60,979 nt of DNA from Streptococcaceae bacterium. Its GTDB lineage: Bacteria > Bacillota > Bacilli > Lactobacillales > Streptococcaceae. This document shows, one piece after another, positions 54,197 to 60,979 of the stretch; the stretch's first letter is position 1; each line of letters opens with the position of its first letter. A program made the position numbers and the translations under genes. The stretch spans positions 1 to 60,979 of the forward strand of contig JAISXW010000022.1 in assembly GCA_031270325.1 (NCBI GenBank), in the 5' to 3' direction. The notes beneath the pieces are model-generated. The model searched no databases. It was not told where the DNA came from and saw only the letters and a program-made list of their open reading frames with translations.

Positions 54197-55396
54197 CTAG
54201 GCCGCAGCTTTCATCTTCAAGATTTGAACAGCTTCTGGTAAAATCAACTTGCCATCAACACGTTCTTTAGCAAGAAAACCAACCATACCATTACCCGCAA
54301 AGAGTTCTCGTAGTTGGTCGAAACTCCGAACACCACGATCTCCAATGTTGTAGTAGCTGAAGTCTCCAAAAGCAATCGCAGGTTTACCAGCTTCAACTAC
54401 TGGCGCAAAAGCTGAAGTATAAACTGGATAGCCAAGCAAACGATCAGGCTCTCCCGCTTGAACGCTTGGTTGCCATAAATAGGCACCATTGCTATCTTTC
54501 AATTTCCGTAAGAGTGCAATCGTGGCATCGTTTAAGATGAATGCTGCATTCTTACGATAAGGTCGATTCAATGCATAAATCAAATCAATAATCTCATCAG
54601 TCGTGATGGCCGCTTTGTTTGCGGTAGTCACTGCGACTTGACCGCCGCCTGTTGCCGCAAAGATACCTGTTGGTCGTCCTGTACCCGTACCATTTAAGAA
54701 GGCATCTTCTTCCGCATTGGCCAGTGCTTTCGCAAACTGATCCAAGATGTAGCTTTCCAAGTTGAAGGCATTGTCATAGAGTAATTCGTCTGTGATTTTA
54801 ATTGCCACGTGGAGCTTATGGGCATCAAGCAAGATTTGGTCAAACGTCGCATCTCCAAACGATAACGCACCGCCTTCTTCAATCCAAGATGCCGCAGGTG
54901 TTGTAGCTGCGATGTTGATTTTATGTTCACCAGAAGTGGTGATGCTCGTACCTAGCTTTCGCATGATGTTTTCTTCGGTCAAGCCTTGAATCAAGCGACT
55001 GTCATATTCTTCAGGAACGAGATAACCACCCGCCGTATCAACACCTTCTTGAAGGATATTTGAAACGTGTTTGAAATTAGAACGAAGGGCGTTTAAAACG
55101 GCAGTTTTATAGTCACTTGAGCCACGTCCAGTTTTGATTTCTGCTTTATTTTCAGTCATTGGTTGTGATGTCAAGGGCTCACTCGTTGGTTTAGATAGCT
55201 CACGTTCCATTGCGGCCATACCTTGTAGGCGCTCAATTTCTTTAGTAAAATTAGTGACTTTGGTTTCCATTTCGGCATATGTTTTAGCATCTTCGTCAGA
55301 CATGAGTCCGTCTTCATCTTGTTTTGCCTCGACAAATGCCTTAGCTCCGTTCCAAGCCTGTGCACGTTTTTCCATTAATTCTTGAATTTTATTCAT
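54197..55396 (-). CDS. Major capsid protein, HK97 family
   Basis: 399 residues. N-terminal coiled-coil delta domain (about 1-75), removed by the prohead protease in this family; mature fold begins near residue 100 (GGYLVPEEYDSRLIQGL), with AEEDAFLNGTGTGRPTGIF and C-terminal DRGVRSFDQLRELFAGNGMVGFLAKERVDG. Confidence 0.95.
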   Translation of the reverse strand: MNKIQELMEKRAQAWNGAKAFVEAKQDEDGLMSDEDAKTYAEMETKVTNFTKEIERLQGMAAMERELSKPTSEPLTSQPMTENKAEIKTGRGSSDYKTAVLNALRSNFKHVSNILQEGVDTAGGYLVPEEYDSRLIQGLTEENIMRKLGTSITTSGEHKINIAATTPAASWIEEGGALSFGDATFDQILLDAHKLHVAIKITDELLYDNAFNLESYILDQFAKALANAEEDAFLNGTGTGRPTGIFAATGGGQVAVTTANKAAITTDEIIDLIYALNRPYRKNAAFILNDATIALLRKLKDSNGAYLWQPSVQAGEPDRLLGYPVYTSAFAPVVEAGKPAIAFGDFSYYNIGDRGVRSFDQLRELFAGNGMVGFLAKERVDGKLILPEAVQILKMKAAA

Positions 55397-55399
55397 AGG

Positions 55400-56143
55400 T
55401 TAATTCCTCCAATTTTTGATTAAGAAAAGCCGTGACTTAAGGTCTGCGGCTTTGGTTTTTGGTTTCGTTTCTTTTTCTTGTAACTGACAACGTTCACTGA
55501 TGCTGTTCGTGAAGCGTGTGACAACTTTCGCTTGTGTGAAAAGCATGGCTTCCGTTTCATCATTCTCTTCAGTTTGTCCGATAATTTCATCTGCGAAGCC
55601 TAGCTTAACTGCCTTTTTCGCATCCATCCACGTTTCAGCATCCATCATATGTGACAGCTGCACTCTGGATAACCCTGACTTGATTTCATAAGCATTGATA
55701 ATACTCTCTTTGACTTCATCAAGCATGGCGATGGCTTTTTCCATATCAACTTTTTCGCCAAAGGCTAAAGTTGATGGATTATGACACATCATCATGGCAA
55801 CAGGCGACATTTGAACGGTCGTTCCAGCCATGGCAATCACAGAAGCTGCACTTGCGGCTAAACTATCAATCTTGACGGTCACCTTGTGCGGATAGTCCAT
55901 TAACATATTGTATATGCTTGCGGCCGCAAAGACGTCCCCGCCTGGGCTGTTGATGATGACTGAAATATCACCATCACCTGACATCAGCTCATCTCTGAAC
56001 AGTTTCGGTGTCACTTCATCACCTAGCCAACTCTCCGAGCTAATTTCGCCCTCAAGTCTTAACAGACGTTCTTGGCTTTCTTCTTGTGTGGTTTGACTCT
56101 GAATCGTCTGATTCTGCCATTTCCAAAATTTCTTCATCTTCAT
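55400..56143 (-). CDS. ClpP-like (S14) prohead protease
   Basis: 247 residues from the ATG at 56143; a longer frame reaches 56245 within portal. Catalytic Ser in SLAASAASVIAMAG, His in MMMCHNPS, and ISVIINSPGGDVFAAASIYNML of the ClpP fold are present. Processes capsid and scaffold domains during head assembly. Overlaps the portal 3' end by about 90 nt in another frame. Confidence 0.92.
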   Translation of the reverse strand: MKMKKFWKWQNQTIQSQTTQEESQERLLRLEGEISSESWLGDEVTPKLFRDELMSGDGDISVIINSPGGDVFAAASIYNMLMDYPHKVTVKIDSLAASAASVIAMAGTTVQMSPVAMMMCHNPSTLAFGEKVDMEKAIAMLDEVKESIINAYEIKSGLSRVQLSHMMDAETWMDAKKAVKLGFADEIIGQTEENDETEAMLFTQAKVVTRFTNSISERCQLQEKETKPKTKAADLKSRLFLIKNWRN

Positions 56144-57365
56144 TTTCTTCCTCGCTTTCTTTGTTATTTTGATAGGCTGCGCCTGCTTGTTCAATTGGTA
56201 ACATATTGCCATTAAAGTAATATTTTGACCCTGCTCCACCTTCAATTGGATTCAAGTCTTCTAGCTGTCTCACATCATCTGGCGATAAGAAACCGTTCTG
56301 TATCCCAGTTGAGTAGCCTTGCATTCGACTCGCATAATCGCCACGCAATAAACCGTCCACATTGAACTTGATGTAATAGTCTCTTTTCTCCTCTTTTGTT
56401 AATAGCGCTTGGTTCGTAGCTTGTTCAATACGGTTTAACCATGGTTGTAGGGAAAACTTCACAAAATCCAAACTTAAATGCTCGACATTTGAAAAGGTTG
56501 CGTGTTCTAAATCGCCCACCATGTGCAGTGGCACTCGAAATATCCTCGCAATTTCCTCAATCTGAAACTTTCGAGTTTCTAAAAACTGTGCTTGTTCTGG
56601 CGCAATGGAAATCGGCGCATAAGTCATACCTTCTTCTAACACGGCAACCTTTGCGGCATTAGATGAGCCACCAAAGGTTGCGTTCCAGCTTTCTCTTATC
56701 CGTTTAGGGTCTTTGAGTGTCCCCGGATGTTGCAAAACACCACCAGGATTCGCACCATTGGCAAAGAACTTAGAGCCGTACTCCTCGGTTGCAATCGCAA
56801 GCCCTATGGCATTTTTAGCCATGGCAATTGGCGAATAACCAACCAAGCCGTCAAAGCCGAGTCCTGGAATATGCAAGACGTCAGCTTTTGATAGCCTGAC
56901 TTGTCCACTATCAGCTGAATACAGATAGTAGATGGCTTTATGCTCATCACGATTAACCGCCATCTTCTCAGGTAAGAGGGGATAAAGTGCTACTACTTCG
57001 CCTTTCCCATTACGGATGATTTGGGCATAAGCATTGCCCCAAAGCAAGAGATGAGTCATTAAGGTTTCTCGAAATACAAATGATGTCATTTCTGTATTTG
57101 GTTCATCATGCAGCAAGAAATAAAGCGGTTGGTCAACTGCTCGTTCTTTTCCGCCATCTTCTCGGTATTGGTAAAAATGAAGTGGCAATCCTGCGACCGC
57201 CTCCGCTAACACACGCACACAGGAATAAACTGCCGTCATCTGCATTGAGGTTTGTTCGGTGACTGTTTTTCCTGCAGTGGTTGAACCAAACATAAAACGA
57301 TAGGGGTTAAGTATCGTTTTATTTGTCGGTGCTCTTGTTTTAAAAAGTTTGTTAAAGATGTTCAT
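56052..57365 (-). CDS. Portal protein, HK97 family
   Basis: 437 residues. N-terminal LNPYRFMFGSTTAGKTVTEQTSMQMTAVYSCVRVLAEAVAGLP, central GLDGLVGYSPIAMAKNAIGLA and C-terminal GLLRGDYASRMQGYSTGIQNGFLSPDDVRQLEDLNP are hallmarks of the family; the tail is acidic. It is separated from terminase by the AbiH-like cargo gene. Confidence 0.95.
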   Translation of the reverse strand: MNIFNKLFKTRAPTNKTILNPYRFMFGSTTAGKTVTEQTSMQMTAVYSCVRVLAEAVAGLPLHFYQYREDGGKERAVDQPLYFLLHDEPNTEMTSFVFRETLMTHLLLWGNAYAQIIRNGKGEVVALYPLLPEKMAVNRDEHKAIYYLYSADSGQVRLSKADVLHIPGLGFDGLVGYSPIAMAKNAIGLAIATEEYGSKFFANGANPGGVLQHPGTLKDPKRIRESWNATFGGSSNAAKVAVLEEGMTYAPISIAPEQAQFLETRKFQIEEIARIFRVPLHMVGDLEHATFSNVEHLSLDFVKFSLQPWLNRIEQATNQALLTKEEKRDYYIKFNVDGLLRGDYASRMQGYSTGIQNGFLSPDDVRQLEDLNPIEGGAGSKYYFNGNMLPIEQAGAAYQNNKESEEENEDEEILEMAESDDSESNHTRRKPRTSVKT

Positions 57366-57385
57366 GTCTCCTCCTTATGAGTATC

Positions 57386-57413
57386 AAAAAGCACCCATCA
57401 ACTTGATAGATGC
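57386..57413 (-). terminator. Terminator after the AbiH-like gene
   Basis: AGCATCTATCA / TGATGGGTGCT arms (GU pairs) with a short loop and TTTTT on the minus strand, in the 57-nt gap before portal. Confidence 0.65.
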
Positions 57414-57422
57414 TAATTCAGG

Positions 57423-58379
57423 TTAGCGAATTCCATTATTAAAGTTTTTTACACCTAATTTTTTTATTTTTGGTAAATTCTTGGTAACAAAATCAGCACC
57501 ATTCTGTATGCTCCACCGTGCTTCTTTTATGTTCTGGTGACTCGCAAGTTTTTCAATATATGGCATATCAACATCCCCAAAACTAAATCCAAATACATAT
57601 ACATTTGTAATATCATCTAAATTCAATTCATTTAATCTCTTTAATTGTAATTCCTTTCTCGTTATCCTAACGATTTCAGATAAATTATATTCTGCTCCAA
57701 TTAAATTTTCGTTTTCACTTTCATCTTCACTCAAGACTCTTCCATGTCCAAAAATGATACTATCCTTTTTATCAATTGTTCCATGAATATGAATAACTTC
57801 GTCTATAGAATAAATTTCTTCCAAAGTTTTTGTGTAATTAAATGATAAAAACAAATTCTCTGATTCGTCAAATTTATCACGTATTACTTTTTTTTCATAA
57901 ATTTCGTCTAACGATATTTGACTTGCCCACTCCGCAAAATATCTTTTTACATTTTTAAATACTTCAATCCATTTTTCAGAGGCGTCTTCATTCGTTCTTG
58001 AACTTTTCCAGGGATCTTTATCTTCGTCTTTATCAATAAATTCTGGAATATCATTATCCGAAAATTCGGAATAACGAAGACACCCCAAACTATTCTCAAA
58101 GTCATTCCAACTGTCATCCGTAGAATGATCCTGAATAATTTTCAAAATGAATAGAGCACTATCAGAATCACTTACACCACATCCATCCTTACCTGTCGTC
58201 TGTAGGTCAAATGTATTTAGATTCCTTTGTTCTAAATTTTCCAATATATCTTTTTTAAAGTCTGAATAATCCGATTCTTTCCCAATAAATCGATTATATA
58301 AAAATTCTGCGAAATCATAATATCCTGTTTTCAATCCGTGTGCTATATCAAAGCCATTTCCTATAATCCATAAATTCAT
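57423..58379 (-). CDS. AbiH-family abortive infection protein
   Basis: 318 residues. The N-terminal motif IIGNGFDIAHGLKTGYYDF is the AbiH signature; C-terminal LFLSFNYTKTLEEIY, VIHIHGTIDKKDSIIFGHG and VFGFSFGDVDMPYIEKL complete the family pattern. In lactococci AbiH stops phage development by an unknown mechanism. The gene is A+T-rich compared with portal and terminase, and is a self-contained insertion between them, with its own promoter overlapping the terL stop and its own terminator. Confidence 0.9.
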   Translation of the reverse strand: MNLWIIGNGFDIAHGLKTGYYDFAEFLYNRFIGKESDYSDFKKDILENLEQRNLNTFDLQTTGKDGCGVSDSDSALFILKIIQDHSTDDSWNDFENSLGCLRYSEFSDNDIPEFIDKDEDKDPWKSSRTNEDASEKWIEVFKNVKRYFAEWASQISLDEIYEKKVIRDKFDESENLFLSFNYTKTLEEIYSIDEVIHIHGTIDKKDSIIFGHGRVLSEDESENENLIGAEYNLSEIVRITRKELQLKRLNELNLDDITNVYVFGFSFGDVDMPYIEKLASHQNIKEARWSIQNGADFVTKNLPKIKKLGVKNFNNGIR

Positions 58380-58411
58380 TTTTTAATCCCCCACCACACT
58401 ATTTGAGAACA

Positions 58412-58440
58412 ATTCTACTATTTTGCTACAAGAAAAACAA
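58412..58440 (-). promoter_or_regulatory. Promoter of the AbiH-like gene
   Basis: TTGTTT (58440-58435), 17 nt, TAGAAT (58417-58412) on the minus strand. The -35 and part of the spacer lie within the last codons of terL; the ATG is about 30 nt further. Confidence 0.7.
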
Positions 58441-60979
58441 CCCTCGATCATCATAGACGCTTGCCGTATTTGTATTTCCACAACGAATAGCTCTATCCAA
58501 TGCCATAATCGTCGCAATTGCTCCATCAATTTTCTCAGTTGATTTTTCTTTGTCAGCTTTGATATTACCTGCTGGGTCAGTCCTAACGAAGATGTTATCC
58601 ATATTCCAACGCAGCACTGGATGACCGCCATGAGCTAATTTTTCTTCAAGCGTGAGTTTCATCAGCTCTTTAGTCGGTGGACTCATATCCTTAAAGCCTT
58701 GTCCGAATGGGACGACAGTAAAACCCATGTTTTCTAAGTTCTGTACCATTTGAACTGCGCCCCAACGGTCAAAGGCAATCTCTCTGATGTTGTATTTCAG
58801 CCCTAGCTCCTCGATAAATTTCTCAATAAAACCGTAATGAACCACGTTACCCTCGGTGGTTTGGACGTAGCCTTGTTTTTCCCACAAGTCATAAGGGACA
58901 TGGTCACGTTTGACTCGAAGCTCAAGCGTATCTTCTGGAATCCAAAAATATGGCAGAACCACAAATTTGTCGTCCTCATCTACGGGTGGAAAAACCATTA
59001 CAAAAGCCGTCATGTCGGTAGTGCTGGATAAGTCGAGTCCGCCATAACAGACACGACCCTCTAGTTCTTTTTCGTCAAACTTGAACGAGCAAGCATCCCA
59101 CTTGTCCATTGGCATCCAACGTACAGCTTGTTTCACCCATTGATTAAGTCGCAACTGCCTGAAGGAATTCTCCTCTGCTGGATTTTGCTTAGCCGACTCG
59201 CACGCAGCTTTGACTTTTTCCATTGTAATGGTCGCATCAATCGAGGGATTGGCTTTCTTCCAAACTTCTGGGTCTGTCCAATCCTCGGTTTCACTAGCTC
59301 CGTAAATCACAGGATAAAAAGTCGAGTCATGTTTGCGATTCTCAAGAATATCAAGTGATTTTTGATGTTGCTCATAACAAATCGAATGCGTGTCCGTCCC
59401 CGCTGTCGTAATCAAAAAGAACAAGGGTTGTTGTCTCGCATCCCCCGCACCTTTGGTCATGACGTCAAATAATTTTCGATTAGGTTGGGCATGAAGTTCA
59501 TCAAACAAGATGCCGTGACTTGAAAAGCCATGTTTACTGTACGCTTCAGCCGATAAGACTTGATAAAAGCTATTGGTCGGTGTGTAGATAATTCTTTTTT
59601 GGGAGGTTAGAATTTTAACCCGTTTACTCAATGCGGGGTTCATGCGAACCATATCTGCCGCAACGTCAAAAACAATGGATGCTTGCCCTCGGTCTGCTGC
59701 ACAGCCGTAAACCTCGGCACGTTCCTCACCATCACCACAAGTTAAAAGTAATGCCACTGCCGCTGCCAGTTCACTGTTGTGCGTTGGTAAACAAGATTTC
59801 CCAATTAAATATTGGTGGGATGAACTATCAACTTGAATACATTGCATCCCTTTATTTTTAATAGGGATAATTCTATCAATATATCTAAAATGACTTCTTG
59901 TTTGAGGGTTTCTTTCCGTGCTATTCGATTGTTTGCGGTAAAGCCCGCACACTTGAGTATCTGTGAACGAAGTAAACTTGACATAATATAAAGTCTCTCC
60001 TGTTTCAATTCGTCCACACTCATTGCTAAGTTTACTCCAATCCGTTCGTTGAGTAGATTTTGCAGTTGAAATAGAATTTTTAATTCCAAGACTCCAAAGC
60101 AACTCACTCACTGACTCAGAAAGTTGTTTTTCAGTAGAGGTATAAATTGCTTGCCCTTTTACGCCATTCACACAACCATCTGAATCCATCAATCCTTGCA
60201 GTAAACGTAGTCTCTGTTCGTAAGAAGCACGTAAATAATCAATAGGAATTTTCTTTTCATGAAAACTTTTCAATAAGATTGTTCTCAATGCTGGCACTCG
60301 AACAACGATACTGTCTCCAACATTTAACCATGTGCTTTGCACATTATAAAAGCCGACAATATTTTTCAATACGCCTGCTATATCTTCAGTCTTAATTGTA
60401 ATTTCTGGTTTAATCGCATTGCCATTTCCTAACCAGTAACCCATTAAATAAGGTTCAATTGGTAGAGACTTTTCTCCTGTTTTGATTGGGTTGGCAATCG
60501 GTATTCTAAATCGATAGGAGTTTCCATTTTTCGGTAATCGATAAAGCTCTCCAGTTGTCATAATACAATCCCTACGCATACCTCTGGTATATTGACCAGT
60601 CCATTGATGATGTTCACCCGCCTCTATGATTTCTCCATCTTTGAAAACAATCTGATAAGCTTGCTCATCGTAATCAATTTCGCTTTTAGCTACAACATTA
60701 CAAACATTACCATTCTCGTCAAACACCTGATTGCGAACTTTGATTTGTCCCATAGTTGTGTAGCCGCTAGGTGTTGGAATCAAAGTATCTAATGCGACTT
60801 GTTTGCCATTTTTTTTCGGAATTTCAACGTATGCCGTGTTAAATTGACGATAGCCGTTTTCTTTAATCGTACCAAACAAATCTCGGATAATCTTTTCTTG
60901 CCAAGCCAACAGTTTGAATGGTTTGCCATACCATTGACCCTTTGTATGTTTCAACAATTCGATAAAATCGACCGCATAA
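58426..60979 (-). CDS. terL: Terminase large subunit with in-frame intein (5' end outside window)
   Basis: The frame is open through the right edge (YAVDFIELLKHTKGQWYGKPF), so the start is missing; 850 residues are visible. Exteins form a Terminase_1 protein: Walker A PKKNGK|SELAAAVALLL (split by the intein), Walker B GILFDELHAQP, LITTAGTD, and the nuclease domain with YGGLDLSSTTDMTAFV and FDRWGAVQMVQNLENMG. The motor packages phage DNA and cuts it at the end. It must be spliced to work, since the intein divides the ATP-binding loop. Confidence 0.95.
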   Translation of the reverse strand, partial: YAVDFIELLKHTKGQWYGKPFKLLAWQEKIIRDLFGTIKENGYRQFNTAYVEIPKKNGKQVALDTLIPTPSGYTTMGQIKVRNQVFDENGNVCNVVAKSEIDYDEQAYQIVFKDGEIIEAGEHHQWTGQYTRGMRRDCIMTTGELYRLPKNGNSYRFRIPIANPIKTGEKSLPIEPYLMGYWLGNGNAIKPEITIKTEDIAGVLKNIVGFYNVQSTWLNVGDSIVVRVPALRTILLKSFHEKKIPIDYLRASYEQRLRLLQGLMDSDGCVNGVKGQAIYTSTEKQLSESVSELLWSLGIKNSISTAKSTQRTDWSKLSNECGRIETGETLYYVKFTSFTDTQVCGLYRKQSNSTERNPQTRSHFRYIDRIIPIKNKGMQCIQVDSSSHQYLIGKSCLPTHNSELAAAVALLLTCGDGEERAEVYGCAADRGQASIVFDVAADMVRMNPALSKRVKILTSQKRIIYTPTNSFYQVLSAEAYSKHGFSSHGILFDELHAQPNRKLFDVMTKGAGDARQQPLFFLITTAGTDTHSICYEQHQKSLDILENRKHDSTFYPVIYGASETEDWTDPEVWKKANPSIDATITMEKVKAACESAKQNPAEENSFRQLRLNQWVKQAVRWMPMDKWDACSFKFDEKELEGRVCYGGLDLSSTTDMTAFVMVFPPVDEDDKFVVLPYFWIPEDTLELRVKRDHVPYDLWEKQGYVQTTEGNVVHYGFIEKFIEELGLKYNIREIAFDRWGAVQMVQNLENMGFTVVPFGQGFKDMSPPTKELMKLTLEEKLAHGGHPVLRWNMDNIFVRTDPAGNIKADKEKSTEKIDGAIATIMALDRAIRCGNTNTASVYDDRGLFFL
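59776..60801 (-). other. Class 3-type intein with LAGLIDADG endonuclease domain in TerL
   Basis: 342 residues inserted between Lys and Ser of Walker A. Splicing blocks: N-terminal QVALDTLIPTPSGY (position 1 is Gln, not Cys/Ser), block B GEHHQW, block F QCIQVDSSSHQYL, and C-terminal SCLPTHN followed by Ser+1. The Trp in block B, Cys in block F and Thr before the final His-Asn form the W-C-T set that defines class 3 inteins, in which the block F Cys replaces the N-terminal nucleophile. Two LAGLIDADG helices are visible, LMGYWLGNGNA and LLQGLMDSDG; the first has Asn where the catalytic Asp is expected, so the endonuclease may be inactive. Confidence 0.9.

Noticed and set aside
58383-58631. 82-codon minus-strand ORF overlapping the end of terL
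   Set aside because: Out-of-frame with terL, no ribosome site; it also covers the AbiH promoter.
59805-60107. Minus-strand 100-codon ORF inside the intein
   Set aside because: Out-of-frame shadow of the intein; not a separate homing endonuclease.
1-60979. tRNA or rRNA genes
   Set aside because: None recognised by eye on either strand; a covariance search would settle small RNAs.

Overview
The window looks like a low-to-middle GC Firmicute of the Streptococcaceae, most probably a Lactococcus or close relative. Supporting signs are the murI-rdgB-yfcE-cbpB-xerD-like-scpA-scpB-rluB gene order, a lactococcal-type PurBox centred about 76 nt upstream of the predicted purD start site, a scrK-scrA/scrB-scrR sucrose locus, and NtdP (DUF402). 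The genus is an inference from synteny and motifs; no rRNA or tRNA gene was found.

Positions 1-35,480 are ordinary chromosome. In order: the 5' end of a phase-variable surface gene (running off the left edge); nadBCA for quinolinate/NAD synthesis; prfB-ftsE-ftsX; queG with a divergent phosphoesterase; ntdP; a broken small gene; the sucrose locus with overlapping divergent promoters; purD-purE-purK-purB behind a PurBox; a small membrane protein; a second phase-variable secreted protein with a GTTC tetranucleotide tract in its 5' end; trmL-(frameshifted phosphoglycerate mutase family gene)-recD2; ribU behind an FMN riboswitch; and the scpAB/rluB/murI operon. Between these genes lie four tandem arrays with a 21-22 bp period but unrelated sequences. 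Several genes (prfB, queG, the phosphoesterase, scrB, trmL) have a good -10 box only 6-10 nt before the ATG and no Shine-Dalgarno sequence, so their mRNAs look leaderless.

Positions about 35,500 to the right edge are part of a siphovirus-type prophage, nearly all on the minus strand. From the left: two tandem large serine recombinases with a SHOCT protein and a zinc-finger/HTH protein, an amidase endolysin, holin, tail fibre/endopeptidase, distal tail protein, tape measure, tail chaperones made by a -1 frameshift, major tail protein, connectors, HK97-type capsid, ClpP-like prohead protease, portal and large terminase. The terminase continues past the right edge.

Three antiphage-type genes sit inside this late structural module, each with its own transcription signals: a DUF262/DUF1524 (GmrSD-like) gene and an AbiD/AbiF-family gene between tail chaperone and tape measure, and an AbiH-family gene between portal and terminase. 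The AbiF-like gene has a strong promoter, then a hairpin RNA ending in a U-run, then the ORF, and is bracketed by two diverged copies of the tail-chaperone T segment. The terminase Walker A motif is interrupted by a LAGLIDADG intein with Gln at position 1 and the W/C/T signature of class 3 inteins. These prophage features are the most interesting part of the window.
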